Shown here in pieces: positions 16,121 to 24,589 of a DNA stretch of 33,801 bases; position 1 is the first letter of the stretch, and each line of letters begins with the position of its first letter. Source of the stretch: an uncultured Collinsella sp. GTDB taxonomy: Bacteria; Actinomycetota; Coriobacteriia; Coriobacteriales; Coriobacteriaceae. Location: NCBI GenBank assembly GCA_900762015.1, contig CAAFEX010000025.1:1-33801 (forward strand), given 5' to 3'. A model generated the notes under the pieces. That model was not told the DNA's origin, did no database searches, and was given only the letters and a program-made list of their open reading frames with translations. The translations under genes were made by a program, and so were the position numbers.

Positions 16121-17734
16121 ATGGCCATCATCAACAAGGGTATGTCCAGGCGTTCGTTCCTCGGCCTCACCGGCAGCGTCGCTGCTGTCGCAGGGCTTGG
16201 TCTCACTGGCTGCGGTGGCAGCTCTAGCGACGAGGGTTCCGCTTCCGGCTCCACCGATTCCGCCAACCGTGGCGGCGGCGTGATCACCGCTGGTTCCGCT
16301 TACGCTCCGTCCAGCTTCGATCCCGCCAGCACCGGCTCCGCTGTGGGCCTGGGTGCTAACTGGCACGTCGTCGAGGGCCTCTACGGCATCGATTACCACG
16401 ACTACAGCACCTTCAACGAGCTCGCCACCGACGATCCCAAGTCTGTGGACGACACCACTTTCGAGGTCACCATCCGCAAGGGCGCCAAGTTCTCCGATGG
16501 CACCGAGGTCACCGCTGACGATGTCGTTGCCTCCTACACCGCTTGCGCCGCTTCCGCTACCTATGCTCCGTTCTTCCAGCCCTTCGAGTCCATCGAGGCC
16601 AAGGATGCCAGCACTGTAACGGTCAAGACCAAGGTCCCCAACTTCTCCCTGCTCAAGGATCGTCTGGCCATCATCCGTGTTACCCCGGCTACTCAGTCCG
16701 AGGAGGATCGCGCCAAGCAGCCGATCGGTTCCGGCCCCTGGATGTACGACTCTATCTCCGATACCGAGATCACCCTGGTTCCCAACCCCGAGTACAACGG
16801 TGAGTATGCTGCCGAGGATAAGAAGATCCAGTACAGCATCCTGACCGACCCCACCGCTCGCGTTACCGCCCAGCAGGAAGGCTCCACGCTCGTTATGGAG
16901 CTCGTCACCGCTGACGCCGTCGACCAGCTCGAGAGCGCTGGCTGCAAGATCGACAACGTCCAGGGCTTCGGCACCCGCTTCATCATGTTCAACGTCGCCA
17001 AGGAGCCTTGGAACAACGTCAAGGTCCGTCAGGCCGTCATGTACGCGCTCGACACCGAGAAGATGATCACCAACACCTTCGCCGGCCTTGCCACCGCTGC
17101 CAGCTGCTACCTGCCCAAGAGCTTCACCAACTATCATGAGGCTTCCACGGTGTACAAGACCGACGCCAAGAAGGCCAAGAAGCTCATCGAGGAGTCCGGC
17201 ATCACCCCGGGTGCCATCACCCTGCGCACCACCGACAACGAGCAGATTAAGGGCATGGCCGCCCAGGTCAAGAACGACCTCGACGCTCTCGGCTTCGAGG
17301 TGACCATCCAGACCGATACCTCGCCGGCCACCTACGCTGCCATCGACGGCGGCGAGGCCTACGATATCCTCCTTGCCCCTGGCGATCCGTCCTGCTTCGG
17401 CGCTGACCCCGACCTGCTGCTCAACTGGTGGTACGGCGACAACGTCTGGATGCAGACCCGTTGCCCGTGGAAGGAGTCCGCTGAGTGGGAGAAGCTCCAC
17501 GGTCTCATGGACGAGGCTCTTGCCGCCGAGGGCGACGAGCAGCAGAAGAAGTGGAACGAGTGCTTCGACATCATCGCCGACAACGCTGTTCTGTACCCCG
17601 TTGTCCACGTCAAGACCGTCTCCGCTTCCTGGGACGATCCGTCCACTGCGCCCAACGGCGAGGCCCTCGATGGCTTCAAGGGCATCGGCACGACGAGCAT
17701 GTCCTTCAGGGGCGTTGCGACCGTCAAGGCGTAA
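16121..17734 (+). CDS. Solute-binding Tat lipoprotein of a peptide/nickel-type ABC transporter (probable sialic-acid SBP)
   Basis: This 537-aa extracytoplasmic binding protein belongs to the SBP_bac_5 family (DppA/OppA-like). The N-terminus combines a twin-arginine motif (SRRSFLG, residues 9-15), a hydrophobic stretch, and the lipobox LTGC (Cys31), so it should be exported folded by Tat and anchored as a lipoprotein. A Gly/Ser/Asp-rich linker follows, then the mature domain with FEVTIRKGAKFSDGTEVTADDV, a family hallmark. ATG 16121 has AGGAG with a 5-nt spacer. It is first in an operon with two permease parts, two ATPases, esterases, NanA, a ROK kinase and NanE, so sialic acid is the best-supported ligand, as in SatABCD-type systems; peptides remain possible. 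Codon choice looks strongly biased, as in the gap gene. Confidence 0.88.
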   Translation: MAIINKGMSRRSFLGLTGSVAAVAGLGLTGCGGSSSDEGSASGSTDSANRGGGVITAGSAYAPSSFDPASTGSAVGLGANWHVVEGLYGIDYHDYSTFNELATDDPKSVDDTTFEVTIRKGAKFSDGTEVTADDVVASYTACAASATYAPFFQPFESIEAKDASTVTVKTKVPNFSLLKDRLAIIRVTPATQSEEDRAKQPIGSGPWMYDSISDTEITLVPNPEYNGEYAAEDKKIQYSILTDPTARVTAQQEGSTLVMELVTADAVDQLESAGCKIDNVQGFGTRFIMFNVAKEPWNNVKVRQAVMYALDTEKMITNTFAGLATAASCYLPKSFTNYHEASTVYKTDAKKAKKLIEESGITPGAITLRTTDNEQIKGMAAQVKNDLDALGFEVTIQTDTSPATYAAIDGGEAYDILLAPGDPSCFGADPDLLLNWWYGDNVWMQTRCPWKESAEWEKLHGLMDEALAAEGDEQQKKWNECFDIIADNAVLYPVVHVKTVSASWDDPSTAPNGEALDGFKGIGTTSMSFRGVATVKA

Positions 17735-17851
17735 GACTCGCTTGAGTCTGTATGCAGGATGTCGGTCATTGGGGCCGTATCCTCATAGTTGAAACAAAGA
17801 CCCGGGCGGCAACGATGTCGCTCGGGTCTTGTAATGAGTACCCGTACTCAT
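17734..17851 (+). promoter_or_regulatory. Three intercistronic hairpins after the binding-protein gene
   Basis: AGACTC/GAGTCT (17734-17749), AAGACCCGGGCG/CGCTCGGGTCTT (17797-17830, 12 bp with one G-U) and ATGAGTA/TACTCAT (17834-17851) lie in a 157-bp gap. None has a T-tract, so they look like mRNA stabilisers or partial attenuators that would raise binding-protein levels over the permeases. Confidence 0.5.
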
Positions 17852-17891
17852 ATACCAGTTGGTCCTACCGACAAAAGAAAGGGGAGAGAAC

Positions 17892-18848
17892 GTGAACAAC
17901 TTGCTACGTTTGATTGGAAGGCGTCTTGTGGCGCTGCCGATCATGGCATTGGGCGTCACCGTCCTGGTGTTCTTCCTTATGTCGTTCTCCAAGACCGACC
18001 CCGCCTACACGGCGTTGGGTGACGGTGCCTCGCCCGAGGCGGTTGCCGAGTACCATGAGAAGTATGGTCTGGACGACCCCTGGCCCGTGCGCTACGTGCG
18101 CTATATGGGCGATTTGATCCATGGCGACATGGGCACCTATGGTGCTGCTCGCAACTCCGTTGCCAAGCGCATCTCCACGGCCCTGCCCGTCACGATGCAG
18201 CTGACCTTCATCGGCCTTGCCATCGGTGCGGTCGTTTCGTTTTTACTCGGCGTCATCGCGGCACTGTATCGCGACAAATGGCCGGACCAAGTGATCCGCG
18301 TCTTTTCCATCGCCGGCTTGGCAACCCCGTCGTTCTGGCTTGCCGTTCTGTTGATCCTGCTGTTCTCTTCCTACCTTAAGGTGCTTCCGGCATCGGGTGC
18401 TCTGCCTCACTTCACCACGAATCCGGCTGGCTATCTGGGACGTATGATCATGCCCGCTATCGCCTTGGCATTTCCGCTGACGGGCCAGATGACTCGTATC
18501 GTGCGTACCGCCATGGTCGAGGAGCTCGATAAGGATTATGTCCGTATGGCTCGCGGCGCCGGCGTTCCCGAGAAGGTCGTCGTCGGCATCAACGTTCTTC
18601 GCAATGCGCTGATCACCCCGGTCACCACCCTCGGTCTTAAGATCGGTTACCTCATGGGCGGCGCCGTCGTCATCGAGGTTATCTTCAACCTCCCCGGCAT
18701 GGGCACCGCGATTCTGCAGGGCGTTCAGGGCAACGAGGCGAACCTGGTTCAGGGCGTCGTTATCGTCGTTGCTCTTGCCTTCATCATCATCAACATCGTG
18801 GTTGACATGCTCTACCTGCTCATCAACCCGCGCATCAGGACGGTGTAG
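17892..18848 (+). CDS. ABC transporter permease, DppB/OppB type
   Basis: This 318-aa inner-membrane permease belongs to the binding-protein-dependent transport family. An N-terminal transmembrane helix (LPIMALGVTVLVFFLMSF) is followed by the OppB-type extracellular segment (YGLDDPWPVRYVRYMGDL), then further helices and the EAA coupling motif region (EELDKDYVRMARGAGVPE, near residues 210-227) that contacts the ATPases. The start is GTG 17892 with AGGGGAG 5 nt upstream; an alternative frame extension to 17859 lacks an SD. It pairs with the permease half of the next gene to form the translocation pore. The next ATG follows its stop by 3 nt. Confidence 0.92.
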   Translation: MNNLLRLIGRRLVALPIMALGVTVLVFFLMSFSKTDPAYTALGDGASPEAVAEYHEKYGLDDPWPVRYVRYMGDLIHGDMGTYGAARNSVAKRISTALPVTMQLTFIGLAIGAVVSFLLGVIAALYRDKWPDQVIRVFSIAGLATPSFWLAVLLILLFSSYLKVLPASGALPHFTTNPAGYLGRMIMPAIALAFPLTGQMTRIVRTAMVEELDKDYVRMARGAGVPEKVVVGINVLRNALITPVTTLGLKIGYLMGGAVVIEVIFNLPGMGTAILQGVQGNEANLVQGVVIVVALAFIIINIVVDMLYLLINPRIRTV

Positions 18849-18851
18849 ATT

Positions 18852-20867
18852 ATGGTAAAGATTCGAGAGAAGCAAACCGAGCAGCTCGAGAAGGCTGCCT
18901 CCAAGGGGCTCAAGCTCGGTGGCTGGAAGAAGATGACGCTGTCTTCTAAGATTGCCGCCGTCGTGTTGGTGCTGGTCGCCCTGACTGCGATTCTGGCGCC
19001 CCTTCTTGCCCCCTATAGCCCGGTCGAGATTTTTACGGCTCGCCAGGCTCCCGGCAACGGATTTATCTTCGGTACCGACGATAAGGGTCGCGACATTCTG
19101 TCGCGCATGCTCTACGGTGGTCGTTACTCGCTGATTATCGGCTTTGGCGCCACTGCCATGGCTCTGGTCTGCGGCTCGGTCGTGGGCGCCCTTGCGGCGG
19201 TTTCGCGCAAGGCCGTTTCCGAGACGATCATGCGTATCCTGGACATCATCATGTCCATCCCGGGCATCGCCCTCGCGGCCGTCTTCGTCTCCATCCTGGG
19301 CAACTCCGTGCCGTCGATCATCTTCGCCATCGGCTTTATGTACACTCCGCAGATTGCCCGTATCGTGCGCGCCAACATCGTGTCCGAGTACGGCGAGGAC
19401 TATGTCCGCGCGGTCATCGTTTCCGGCGCCAAGGCTCCGTGGATTTTGATCAAGCATGTTCTGCGTAACTGCATCGCCCCGATCATGGTCTTCACCGTTA
19501 CCCTGGTCGCCGACGCCATCATCTTCGAGGCCTCGCTGACCTTCATCGGCGCTGGTATCCAGGAGCCCACCGCTACCTGGGGCAACATCCTCGCCGACGC
19601 CCGCGGCGGCGTGCTCGCCGGCCGTTGGTGGCAGGCGCTGTTCCCGGGCCTGGCCATCATGATCACCTGCCTGGCGCTCAACATCCTCTCCGAGGGCATT
19701 ACCGACGCCATGGCCGCTGCTCCCTCCGCCGCCCTGGATCCGACCGATTCCTCCAAGCGTCGCGAGGCCGACCTGCTGGTCTCCGACCCCGTTCGCGCCT
19801 ACAAGGAGCAGGCCCAGTCCCTCTCCGCTCGCCTTGGCGCCCTGCGCGATGTCGAGCTCAAGCGTGACGATCGCCATGTGCCCGACGAGTCTGTCGAACC
19901 GATTCTCTCGGTCCGTGACTTCTGCATTCAGTTTGAGCATCACGGCGATATCAACGTCGTCGACCATGTCAACTTTGACGTCCGTCCTGGTCAGACCATG
20001 GGCCTGGTAGGCGAGTCCGGCTGCGGTAAGTCCATCACCACGCTGGCCATCATGGGTCTGACCGATGATGACGAGCACCTTTCCGGTGAGGTTCTCTGGG
20101 AGGGCCGTGACCTGCTCAAGATGAGCAAGAAAGAGTGGTTCGGCCTGCGCGGTACCGATATCGCCATGGTCTATCAGGACGCCCTGTCCTCGCTCAACCC
20201 CTCCATGCTCATTTCCGCCCAGATGAAGCAGCTCACCAAGCGTGGCGGCACCCGCAGCGCCGAGGAGCTCCTGGAGCTCGTGGGCCTCGACCCCAAGCGT
20301 ACGCTCGAGAGCTATCCGCATGAGCTTTCCGGTGGTCAGCGTCAGCGCGTTCTGATCGCTATGGCCCTTACCCGCGACCCCAAGCTGGTCATCTGCGACG
20401 AGCCCACGACCGCTCTGGACGTTACCGTCCAGAAGCAGGTCATCAAGCTGCTCAACGATCTTCAGGCCAAGCTCGGCTTTGCCATGATCTTCGTTTCGCA
20501 CGACCTGGCGCTGGTCGCCGAGGTCGCCCACAACATCACGGTTATGTACGCTGGTCAGGTTATCGAGCAGGCGCCCACCAAGGAGCTGCTCACCAACCCG
20601 ATTCACGAGTACACCCGCGGTCTTCTGGGCTCCGTTCTGTCCATCGAGAGCGGTTCGGGCCGCCTGCACCAGGTGCCCGGCGCCGTTCCGAGTCCGCGCG
20701 ATTTCCCCAAGGGCGATCGCTTCGCGCCCCGCTCGAGCCATCCGCGTATTGGCCTGGACACCCGTCCGGTCTTCAAGCGCGTGCCCGGCACCGAGCACTT
20801 CTATTCCGAGCTCCCCGACGAGGTGCTCAAGGCAAATGGTTTGACCCCTCACGCGGAGGTGATGTAG
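18852..20867 (+). CDS. Fused ABC permease (DppC-type) and ATPase (DppD-type)
   Basis: One 671-aa protein joins two parts that are usually separate genes. Residues 30-290 are an OppC/DppC-type permease (hydrophobic helix near 33-54, GTDDKGRD at 75-82, EAA-like EYGEDYVRAVIVSGA near 179-193). A charged linker (about 295-345) leads to an ABC ATPase with Walker A GESGCGKS (387-394), Q-loop YQDALSSLNP (441-450), signature LSGGQ (492-496), Walker B LVICDEP (512-518) and an oligopeptide-type C-terminal extension (HEYTRGLLGS). The reading frame is continuous and no stop has been lost near the junction by eye. The start ATG 18852 is 3 nt after the permease stop; the ATPase gene that follows abuts its stop (TAG-ATG). 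Confidence 0.92.
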   Translation: MVKIREKQTEQLEKAASKGLKLGGWKKMTLSSKIAAVVLVLVALTAILAPLLAPYSPVEIFTARQAPGNGFIFGTDDKGRDILSRMLYGGRYSLIIGFGATAMALVCGSVVGALAAVSRKAVSETIMRILDIIMSIPGIALAAVFVSILGNSVPSIIFAIGFMYTPQIARIVRANIVSEYGEDYVRAVIVSGAKAPWILIKHVLRNCIAPIMVFTVTLVADAIIFEASLTFIGAGIQEPTATWGNILADARGGVLAGRWWQALFPGLAIMITCLALNILSEGITDAMAAAPSAALDPTDSSKRREADLLVSDPVRAYKEQAQSLSARLGALRDVELKRDDRHVPDESVEPILSVRDFCIQFEHHGDINVVDHVNFDVRPGQTMGLVGESGCGKSITTLAIMGLTDDDEHLSGEVLWEGRDLLKMSKKEWFGLRGTDIAMVYQDALSSLNPSMLISAQMKQLTKRGGTRSAEELLELVGLDPKRTLESYPHELSGGQRQRVLIAMALTRDPKLVICDEPTTALDVTVQKQVIKLLNDLQAKLGFAMIFVSHDLALVAEVAHNITVMYAGQVIEQAPTKELLTNPIHEYTRGLLGSVLSIESGSGRLHQVPGAVPSPRDFPKGDRFAPRSSHPRIGLDTRPVFKRVPGTEHFYSELPDEVLKANGLTPHAEVM

Positions 20868-21695
20868 ATGAGCGAGACCGCAGTCAACGGCGTCGAGCCG
20901 ATCATCTTCCTTGATGACGTCCACGTCACCTTTAGGACCCGTACCGGCTCGATTCTGCACCCCAACCTGGTTCACGCCGTCCAGGGTGTAACGATTAAGC
21001 TCATGCCCGGTCAGACGATCGGCATCGTCGGCGAGTCCGGTTGCGGTAAGTCCACCACCGCTAACGTCATGTGCGGCCTGCAGGCCCCCACGAGCGGCAA
21101 GGTCTACTTTAAGGGCAAGGACGTTACCAAACGTACCGCCGAGGACCGTCGCCATATGGGTCGCGTCATCTCGGTCGTGTTCCAGAACCCGGCCACGGCG
21201 CTCAACCCCCGCATGGTCGTTCGCGAGCAGCTGCTCGACCCCATGCGCGTCCACAACTTGGGTACCGAGGCCGAGCAGGAGAAGCGCGTCAAGGAACTCT
21301 TGGAGCTCACCGGTCTGCCCAGCTCTGCCGCCGAGGTTCTTCCCGGCCAGCTTTCGGGCGGTCAGCGCCAGCGCGTGGCAATTGCCCGTGCCCTGTCGCT
21401 GAACCCCGACGCCATCATCGCCGACGAGCCCACCTCGGCTCTGGACGTTTCGGTCCGCGCACAGATTCTGAACCTGCTGACCGACCTTAAGAAGGAGCTC
21501 GGCCTGGCCATGGTGTTCATCAGCCATGACATCCAGACGGTCCGCTATATCTCTGACGACATCATCGTTATGAATGGCGGCAAGATCGTCGAGCAGGGCG
21601 AGGCCAAGCAGGTCTTCCAGCACCCCCAGGACCCCTACACCAAGATGCTGCTCGGCGCTGCGCCGTCGCTGCTGCATCCCAAGCTCGGCGAGTAG
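20868..21695 (+). CDS. ABC transporter ATPase, DppF/OppF type
   Basis: This 275-aa cytoplasmic ATPase is the second energiser of the peptide/nickel-family transporter and would dimerise with the ATPase half of the preceding fusion protein. It has Walker A GESGCGKS (residues 55-62), a Q-loop FQNPATALNP, the signature LSGGQRQRVAIARAL, Walker B AIIADEPTSALD, and the H-loop VFISHD. It is somewhat shorter than typical OppF (about 310-330 aa) because it ends soon after the HPQDPYTKMLLGA oligopeptide C-terminal motif. The ATG touches the upstream TAG and is preceded by GGAGG, which indicates coupled translation. Confidence 0.93.
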   Translation: MSETAVNGVEPIIFLDDVHVTFRTRTGSILHPNLVHAVQGVTIKLMPGQTIGIVGESGCGKSTTANVMCGLQAPTSGKVYFKGKDVTKRTAEDRRHMGRVISVVFQNPATALNPRMVVREQLLDPMRVHNLGTEAEQEKRVKELLELTGLPSSAAEVLPGQLSGGQRQRVAIARALSLNPDAIIADEPTSALDVSVRAQILNLLTDLKKELGLAMVFISHDIQTVRYISDDIIVMNGGKIVEQGEAKQVFQHPQDPYTKMLLGAAPSLLHPKLGE

Positions 21696-21711
21696 CCTCG
21701 CTTTCCCTCCC

Positions 21712-21739
21712 GTGCGCCCGGTTCCCTTGCCGGGCGCAC
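21712..21739 (+). promoter_or_regulatory. Intercistronic hairpin between the transporter and esterase genes
   Basis: A perfect 10-bp stem (GTGCGCCCGG, 21712-21721, with CCGGGCGCAC, 21730-21739) has an 8-nt loop. The following bases (CTCCGTTGCG) are not T-rich, so it is unlikely to be a full terminator. Confidence 0.5.
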
Positions 21740-21775
21740 CTCCGTTGCGAATTCGAAAGGTTGGGTTCACGAGCC

Positions 21776-22753
21776 ATGCCAAGTGCTCAGGAGCTACAAC
21801 ATCAATTTGGTGAATATCGAGGCGCCATGCCCCGTCCATCAGATTTCGATCTCTTTTGGAAGGATCGCATGGCCGAGGCCGACGCCGTCGGGCTTGACTA
21901 TGCGATCGAGACGGCATCGGTCACCGATGCCGCGACCTGCCAGCTTTTCGACCTCTGGTATACCGGCATGTGTGGCGCGCGCCTGCATGCCAAGTACCTT
22001 AAACCCGTCTCGGACGAGCCCGTGCCATTGGTACTTCAGTTCCATGGGTATCCGGGTGCAAGCCGCAGCTGGTTTGAGCAGGCGTCGTTTGCGGGCATGG
22101 GCATGGCACTCATCGCCCTCGACTGCCCCGGCCAAGGAGGTCCCTCCGAGGACATTGGCGGATTTGAGGGCACAACGGTTGCCGGTCATATCGTCGCCGG
22201 TATCGACGGCGACCCGGCCAGCCTCTACTATGTCCGCTTGCACCAAGATATTCGCATCCTGTGCCGCATCGTTCGCGAGCTCGAGGGCATCGATCTTGCG
22301 CGTGTGTTTGTGAACGGCGCGTCGCAGGGCGGCGGTTTGGGCATTGCGACCTGTGCGCTTAACAGCGAGCTTATCAATCGTGCCGCCATCCTCTATCCCT
22401 TCCTGTCAGATTTCCGCCTGGTCTGGGATTTGGATGCCGACGACATTGCCTACGAGGGCCTGCGCTATTGGTCTCGCTGGTTTGACGAGGACTCGACTCG
22501 TATTGACGAAGCCTATGCCAAGCTGGCGTACTTCGATTCCAAGAACTTTGCCCCTATGGTCGAATGCCCCGTGCTGTTTGGCACTGGCACAGCCGATATC
22601 GTCTGTCCGCCAGCGACGCAGTTTGCGGTCTATAACAACCTGACCTGCGAAAAGCGTCATGAGTTCTTTGAAGGCTTTGGCCACGAGGAGATTCAGGATT
22701 TTGACGATCTGATCATTCCGTTTTTCTGCAAGGGAGGGGAGGCTCATGTCTAA
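21776..22753 (+). CDS. CE7-type (acetyl-xylan esterase/cephalosporin deacetylase-like) esterase, possible sialate O-acetylesterase
   Basis: This 325-aa alpha/beta hydrolase belongs to the AXE1/CE7 family: the N-terminal pattern EYRGAMPRPSDFDLFW, the nucleophile elbow NGASQGG (Ser183), GTADIVCPP (Asp274) and FGHEE (His303) give a complete triad. The CE7 RGQ motif is read here as PGQGG (about residues 118-122). No signal peptide is seen, so it acts in the cytoplasm. In this operon the simplest role is removing O-acetyl groups from imported acetylated sialic acids before NanA; this is inference, since CE7 enzymes act on several acetylated sugars. ATG 21776 gives the family N-terminus, but the best SD (AAAGG, 21756-21760) is 15 nt away, which is long. 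It overlaps the next gene by 8 nt. Confidence 0.85.
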   Translation: MPSAQELQHQFGEYRGAMPRPSDFDLFWKDRMAEADAVGLDYAIETASVTDAATCQLFDLWYTGMCGARLHAKYLKPVSDEPVPLVLQFHGYPGASRSWFEQASFAGMGMALIALDCPGQGGPSEDIGGFEGTTVAGHIVAGIDGDPASLYYVRLHQDIRILCRIVRELEGIDLARVFVNGASQGGGLGIATCALNSELINRAAILYPFLSDFRLVWDLDADDIAYEGLRYWSRWFDEDSTRIDEAYAKLAYFDSKNFAPMVECPVLFGTGTADIVCPPATQFAVYNNLTCEKRHEFFEGFGHEEIQDFDDLIIPFFCKGGEAHV

Positions 22754-23597
22754 GTGCGAGAGCAATGTTGACGAGCTGATTGTCCCCGGACTCGTGGGAA
22801 TTCCTGGAACGGTTTCGTCAAGGCTCGCAGAATATCGGGACTGGCGCGGTGATGTCCAAGCAGATGTTTCTGATTTAGAGACATGCGCTTCGAATCTTGA
22901 GATTCAAGGCCTGGCCATAACGGCGATTGACTTTGTTAACCCCTGCGCCCGTTACTCGGAGGTCTCCTTTGAGCTCGGTGACGATGCGATTCACGCTCGT
23001 TTGATCGAGCCTGTCGGTCGTGCCCGAGTATCTGAGCGTGTGCCGTTGTGCCTGATGTTCCACGACATCGATCGGCCTGTGCGCGGCTGGCATCACATGA
23101 CGAGATTTGCCGCCATGGGGTATGCCGTTCTCGCGCTGGATGACGATGTTGCTGGTGCGGACGACCTGCGGCGGGGGATTGCTTCGCCCGCTTTTGTCGA
23201 GCGCGTCCGTTGGGGTTGCGCGCTGGCGAAGGTGGCGCGCAATCTTGATGGCATGGACCCCGACCGCATCTTTGCATGGGGCGAGGGCCTTGGCGGCGGA
23301 GTCGCGCTGGCGGTTTCTGCTCTGGACGAGCGGGGCCTTGCCTGCACGGCGGTTGCCAATCCAATTCCCGGTGGTCTCGAGGCTCTGTCGTCTCGGGTGC
23401 GCGGATCGGTGCTCATGGGCACATCGCTTATGGATGCCGTGAGCGATCCCAAGGGCCAGTTTGCCGTGTTCAACGGTCTTGAGTGTGACCGGAGGCATAT
23501 CATCTATGCCAAATACGCTCACGAGCGCATCAATGCGTTCGAAAACGAAGTCGTCGACTTCTTTAACCAAACGTTCTACCCGTGTTCTTTGGCCTAG
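22746..23597 (+). CDS. Degenerate CE7-like alpha/beta hydrolase paralogue (predicted non-catalytic)
   Basis: This 283-aa protein aligns by eye over most of its length with the preceding esterase (AEYRDWRGD near the N-terminus, PLCLMFHDIDRPVRGW, FAAMGYAVLALD, and the C-terminal GQFAVFNGLECDRRHI), so it is a diverged paralogue, probably from a tandem duplication. Where the active copy has NGASQGGG, this one reads WGEGLGGG, which puts Gly181 in the place of the nucleophilic Ser183. The His region (YAHERINAFE) is kept, and the PGQGG segment is lost (DDDVAGADD). The frame is intact and ATG 22746 has a strong GGAGG, so it is probably expressed and kept for a non-esterase role, for example as a partner subunit. 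Function is not assigned. Confidence 0.8.
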   Translation: MSKCESNVDELIVPGLVGIPGTVSSRLAEYRDWRGDVQADVSDLETCASNLEIQGLAITAIDFVNPCARYSEVSFELGDDAIHARLIEPVGRARVSERVPLCLMFHDIDRPVRGWHHMTRFAAMGYAVLALDDDVAGADDLRRGIASPAFVERVRWGCALAKVARNLDGMDPDRIFAWGEGLGGGVALAVSALDERGLACTAVANPIPGGLEALSSRVRGSVLMGTSLMDAVSDPKGQFAVFNGLECDRRHIIYAKYAHERINAFENEVVDFFNQTFYPCSLA

Positions 23598-23665
23598 ACG
23601 GCCTGGACACTGCCAACAAGAGTGGGTGGCATAGGGTCGCCCGCCAGACAACTAAGGAGATTCTT

Positions 23666-24586
23666 GTGGCAACTCAGAAATTCACCGGCGTTATCCCTCC
23701 CGTCGTTGTTCCCGATACCGAAGACCACCAGCTCGACGTTGCCTCCTTTGAGCGCAGCATCAACCGCATGATCGATGCCGGCGTCGATGGCCTGTTCTTC
23801 CTGGGCTCCTCGGGCGAGGTCGTCTTCTCCACCGACGAGCGTCGTCGTCAGATCATCGCCGAGGCCGTCCGTATCGTCGATCACCGCGTGCCTGTTCTGG
23901 TCGGCATCATCGACACCGAGACCGAGCGCATGATCGAGCACGGCAAGGTCGCTCAGGAGCTGGGCGCCGATGCGCTTGTCGCCACCTGCCCGTTCTATGC
24001 CCTGCAGGGCATGACCGAGGTCGAGGAGCACTTCCGCATCCTGCATGAGGAACTCGACCTGCCCATCTTCGCCTACGACATCCCCGTGTGCGTCCACACC
24101 AAGCTCCCCTGGAAGCTCCTTGCCAAGCTCGGCGCCGAGGGCGTTCTGGCCGGCGTCAAGGATTCCTCGGGTGATGACATTTCGTTCCGCTACCTCGTCC
24201 AGGAGAACGAGAAGAACGGCCATCCGATGAGCATTCTCACCGGTCACGAGGTTGTTGTCGACGGCGCCTACCTCGGTGGCGCCGACGGTTCCGTCCCGGG
24301 TCTCGCCAACGTTGAGCCCGAGGGCTACGTGCGTCAGTGGAAGGCCGCTCAGGCTGGTGACTGGGCTACCGTCAAGGCCGAGCAGGATCGCCTCAACGAG
24401 ATTTCGCACATCTGGGATGTCACCTCGGGCGTCCAGGGCTATGCCGGTGGCGTCGGCGCCTTCAAGACCGCTATGAACCTCATGGGTATCTTCGACAGCC
24501 CGACCATGCCGCGCCCGGTGAAGGCCATGACCGGCGAGAACGTCGAGGCGATTAAGAAGGTCCTCCAGGACAACGGTCTCCTGTAA
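23666..24586 (+). CDS. nanA: N-acetylneuraminate lyase (class I aldolase of the DapA/NanA family)
   Basis: NanA reversibly cleaves Neu5Ac to ManNAc and pyruvate through a Schiff base. The 306-aa TIM-barrel protein has the pyruvate-binding motif GSSGE (47-51), Tyr137 in AYDIP, and the Schiff-base Lys165 in AGVKDSSGD, the same positions as in E. coli NanA. DapA-family enzymes share these residues, and the pairing with a ROK kinase and NanE decides for a sialic-acid lyase; a different 2-keto-acid aldolase activity is the alternative. GTG 23666 has AAGGAG with a 6-nt spacer. The 68-bp gap after the esterase paralogue holds only a weak TGCCA/TGGCA dyad. A 95-nt hairpin follows the stop by 3 nt. 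Confidence 0.88.
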   Translation: MATQKFTGVIPPVVVPDTEDHQLDVASFERSINRMIDAGVDGLFFLGSSGEVVFSTDERRRQIIAEAVRIVDHRVPVLVGIIDTETERMIEHGKVAQELGADALVATCPFYALQGMTEVEEHFRILHEELDLPIFAYDIPVCVHTKLPWKLLAKLGAEGVLAGVKDSSGDDISFRYLVQENEKNGHPMSILTGHEVVVDGAYLGGADGSVPGLANVEPEGYVRQWKAAQAGDWATVKAEQDRLNEISHIWDVTSGVQGYAGGVGAFKTAMNLMGIFDSPTMPRPVKAMTGENVEAIKKVLQDNGLL

Positions 24587-24589
24587 AGC

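Noticed and set aside
16121..21695. Dipeptide/oligopeptide transporter (Dpp/Opp) as the primary call
   Set aside because: The family permits it, but the same-strand run with nanA, a ROK kinase and nanE up to a single terminator makes sialic acid more likely; the peptide option is kept as an alternative.
18243..21917. Very long open frame on the minus strand (1224 codons) across the transporter genes
   Set aside because: It is a shadow of strongly codon-biased plus-strand ABC genes; its translation is low-complexity and shows no domain, and the plus-strand genes have clear motifs and SD sites.
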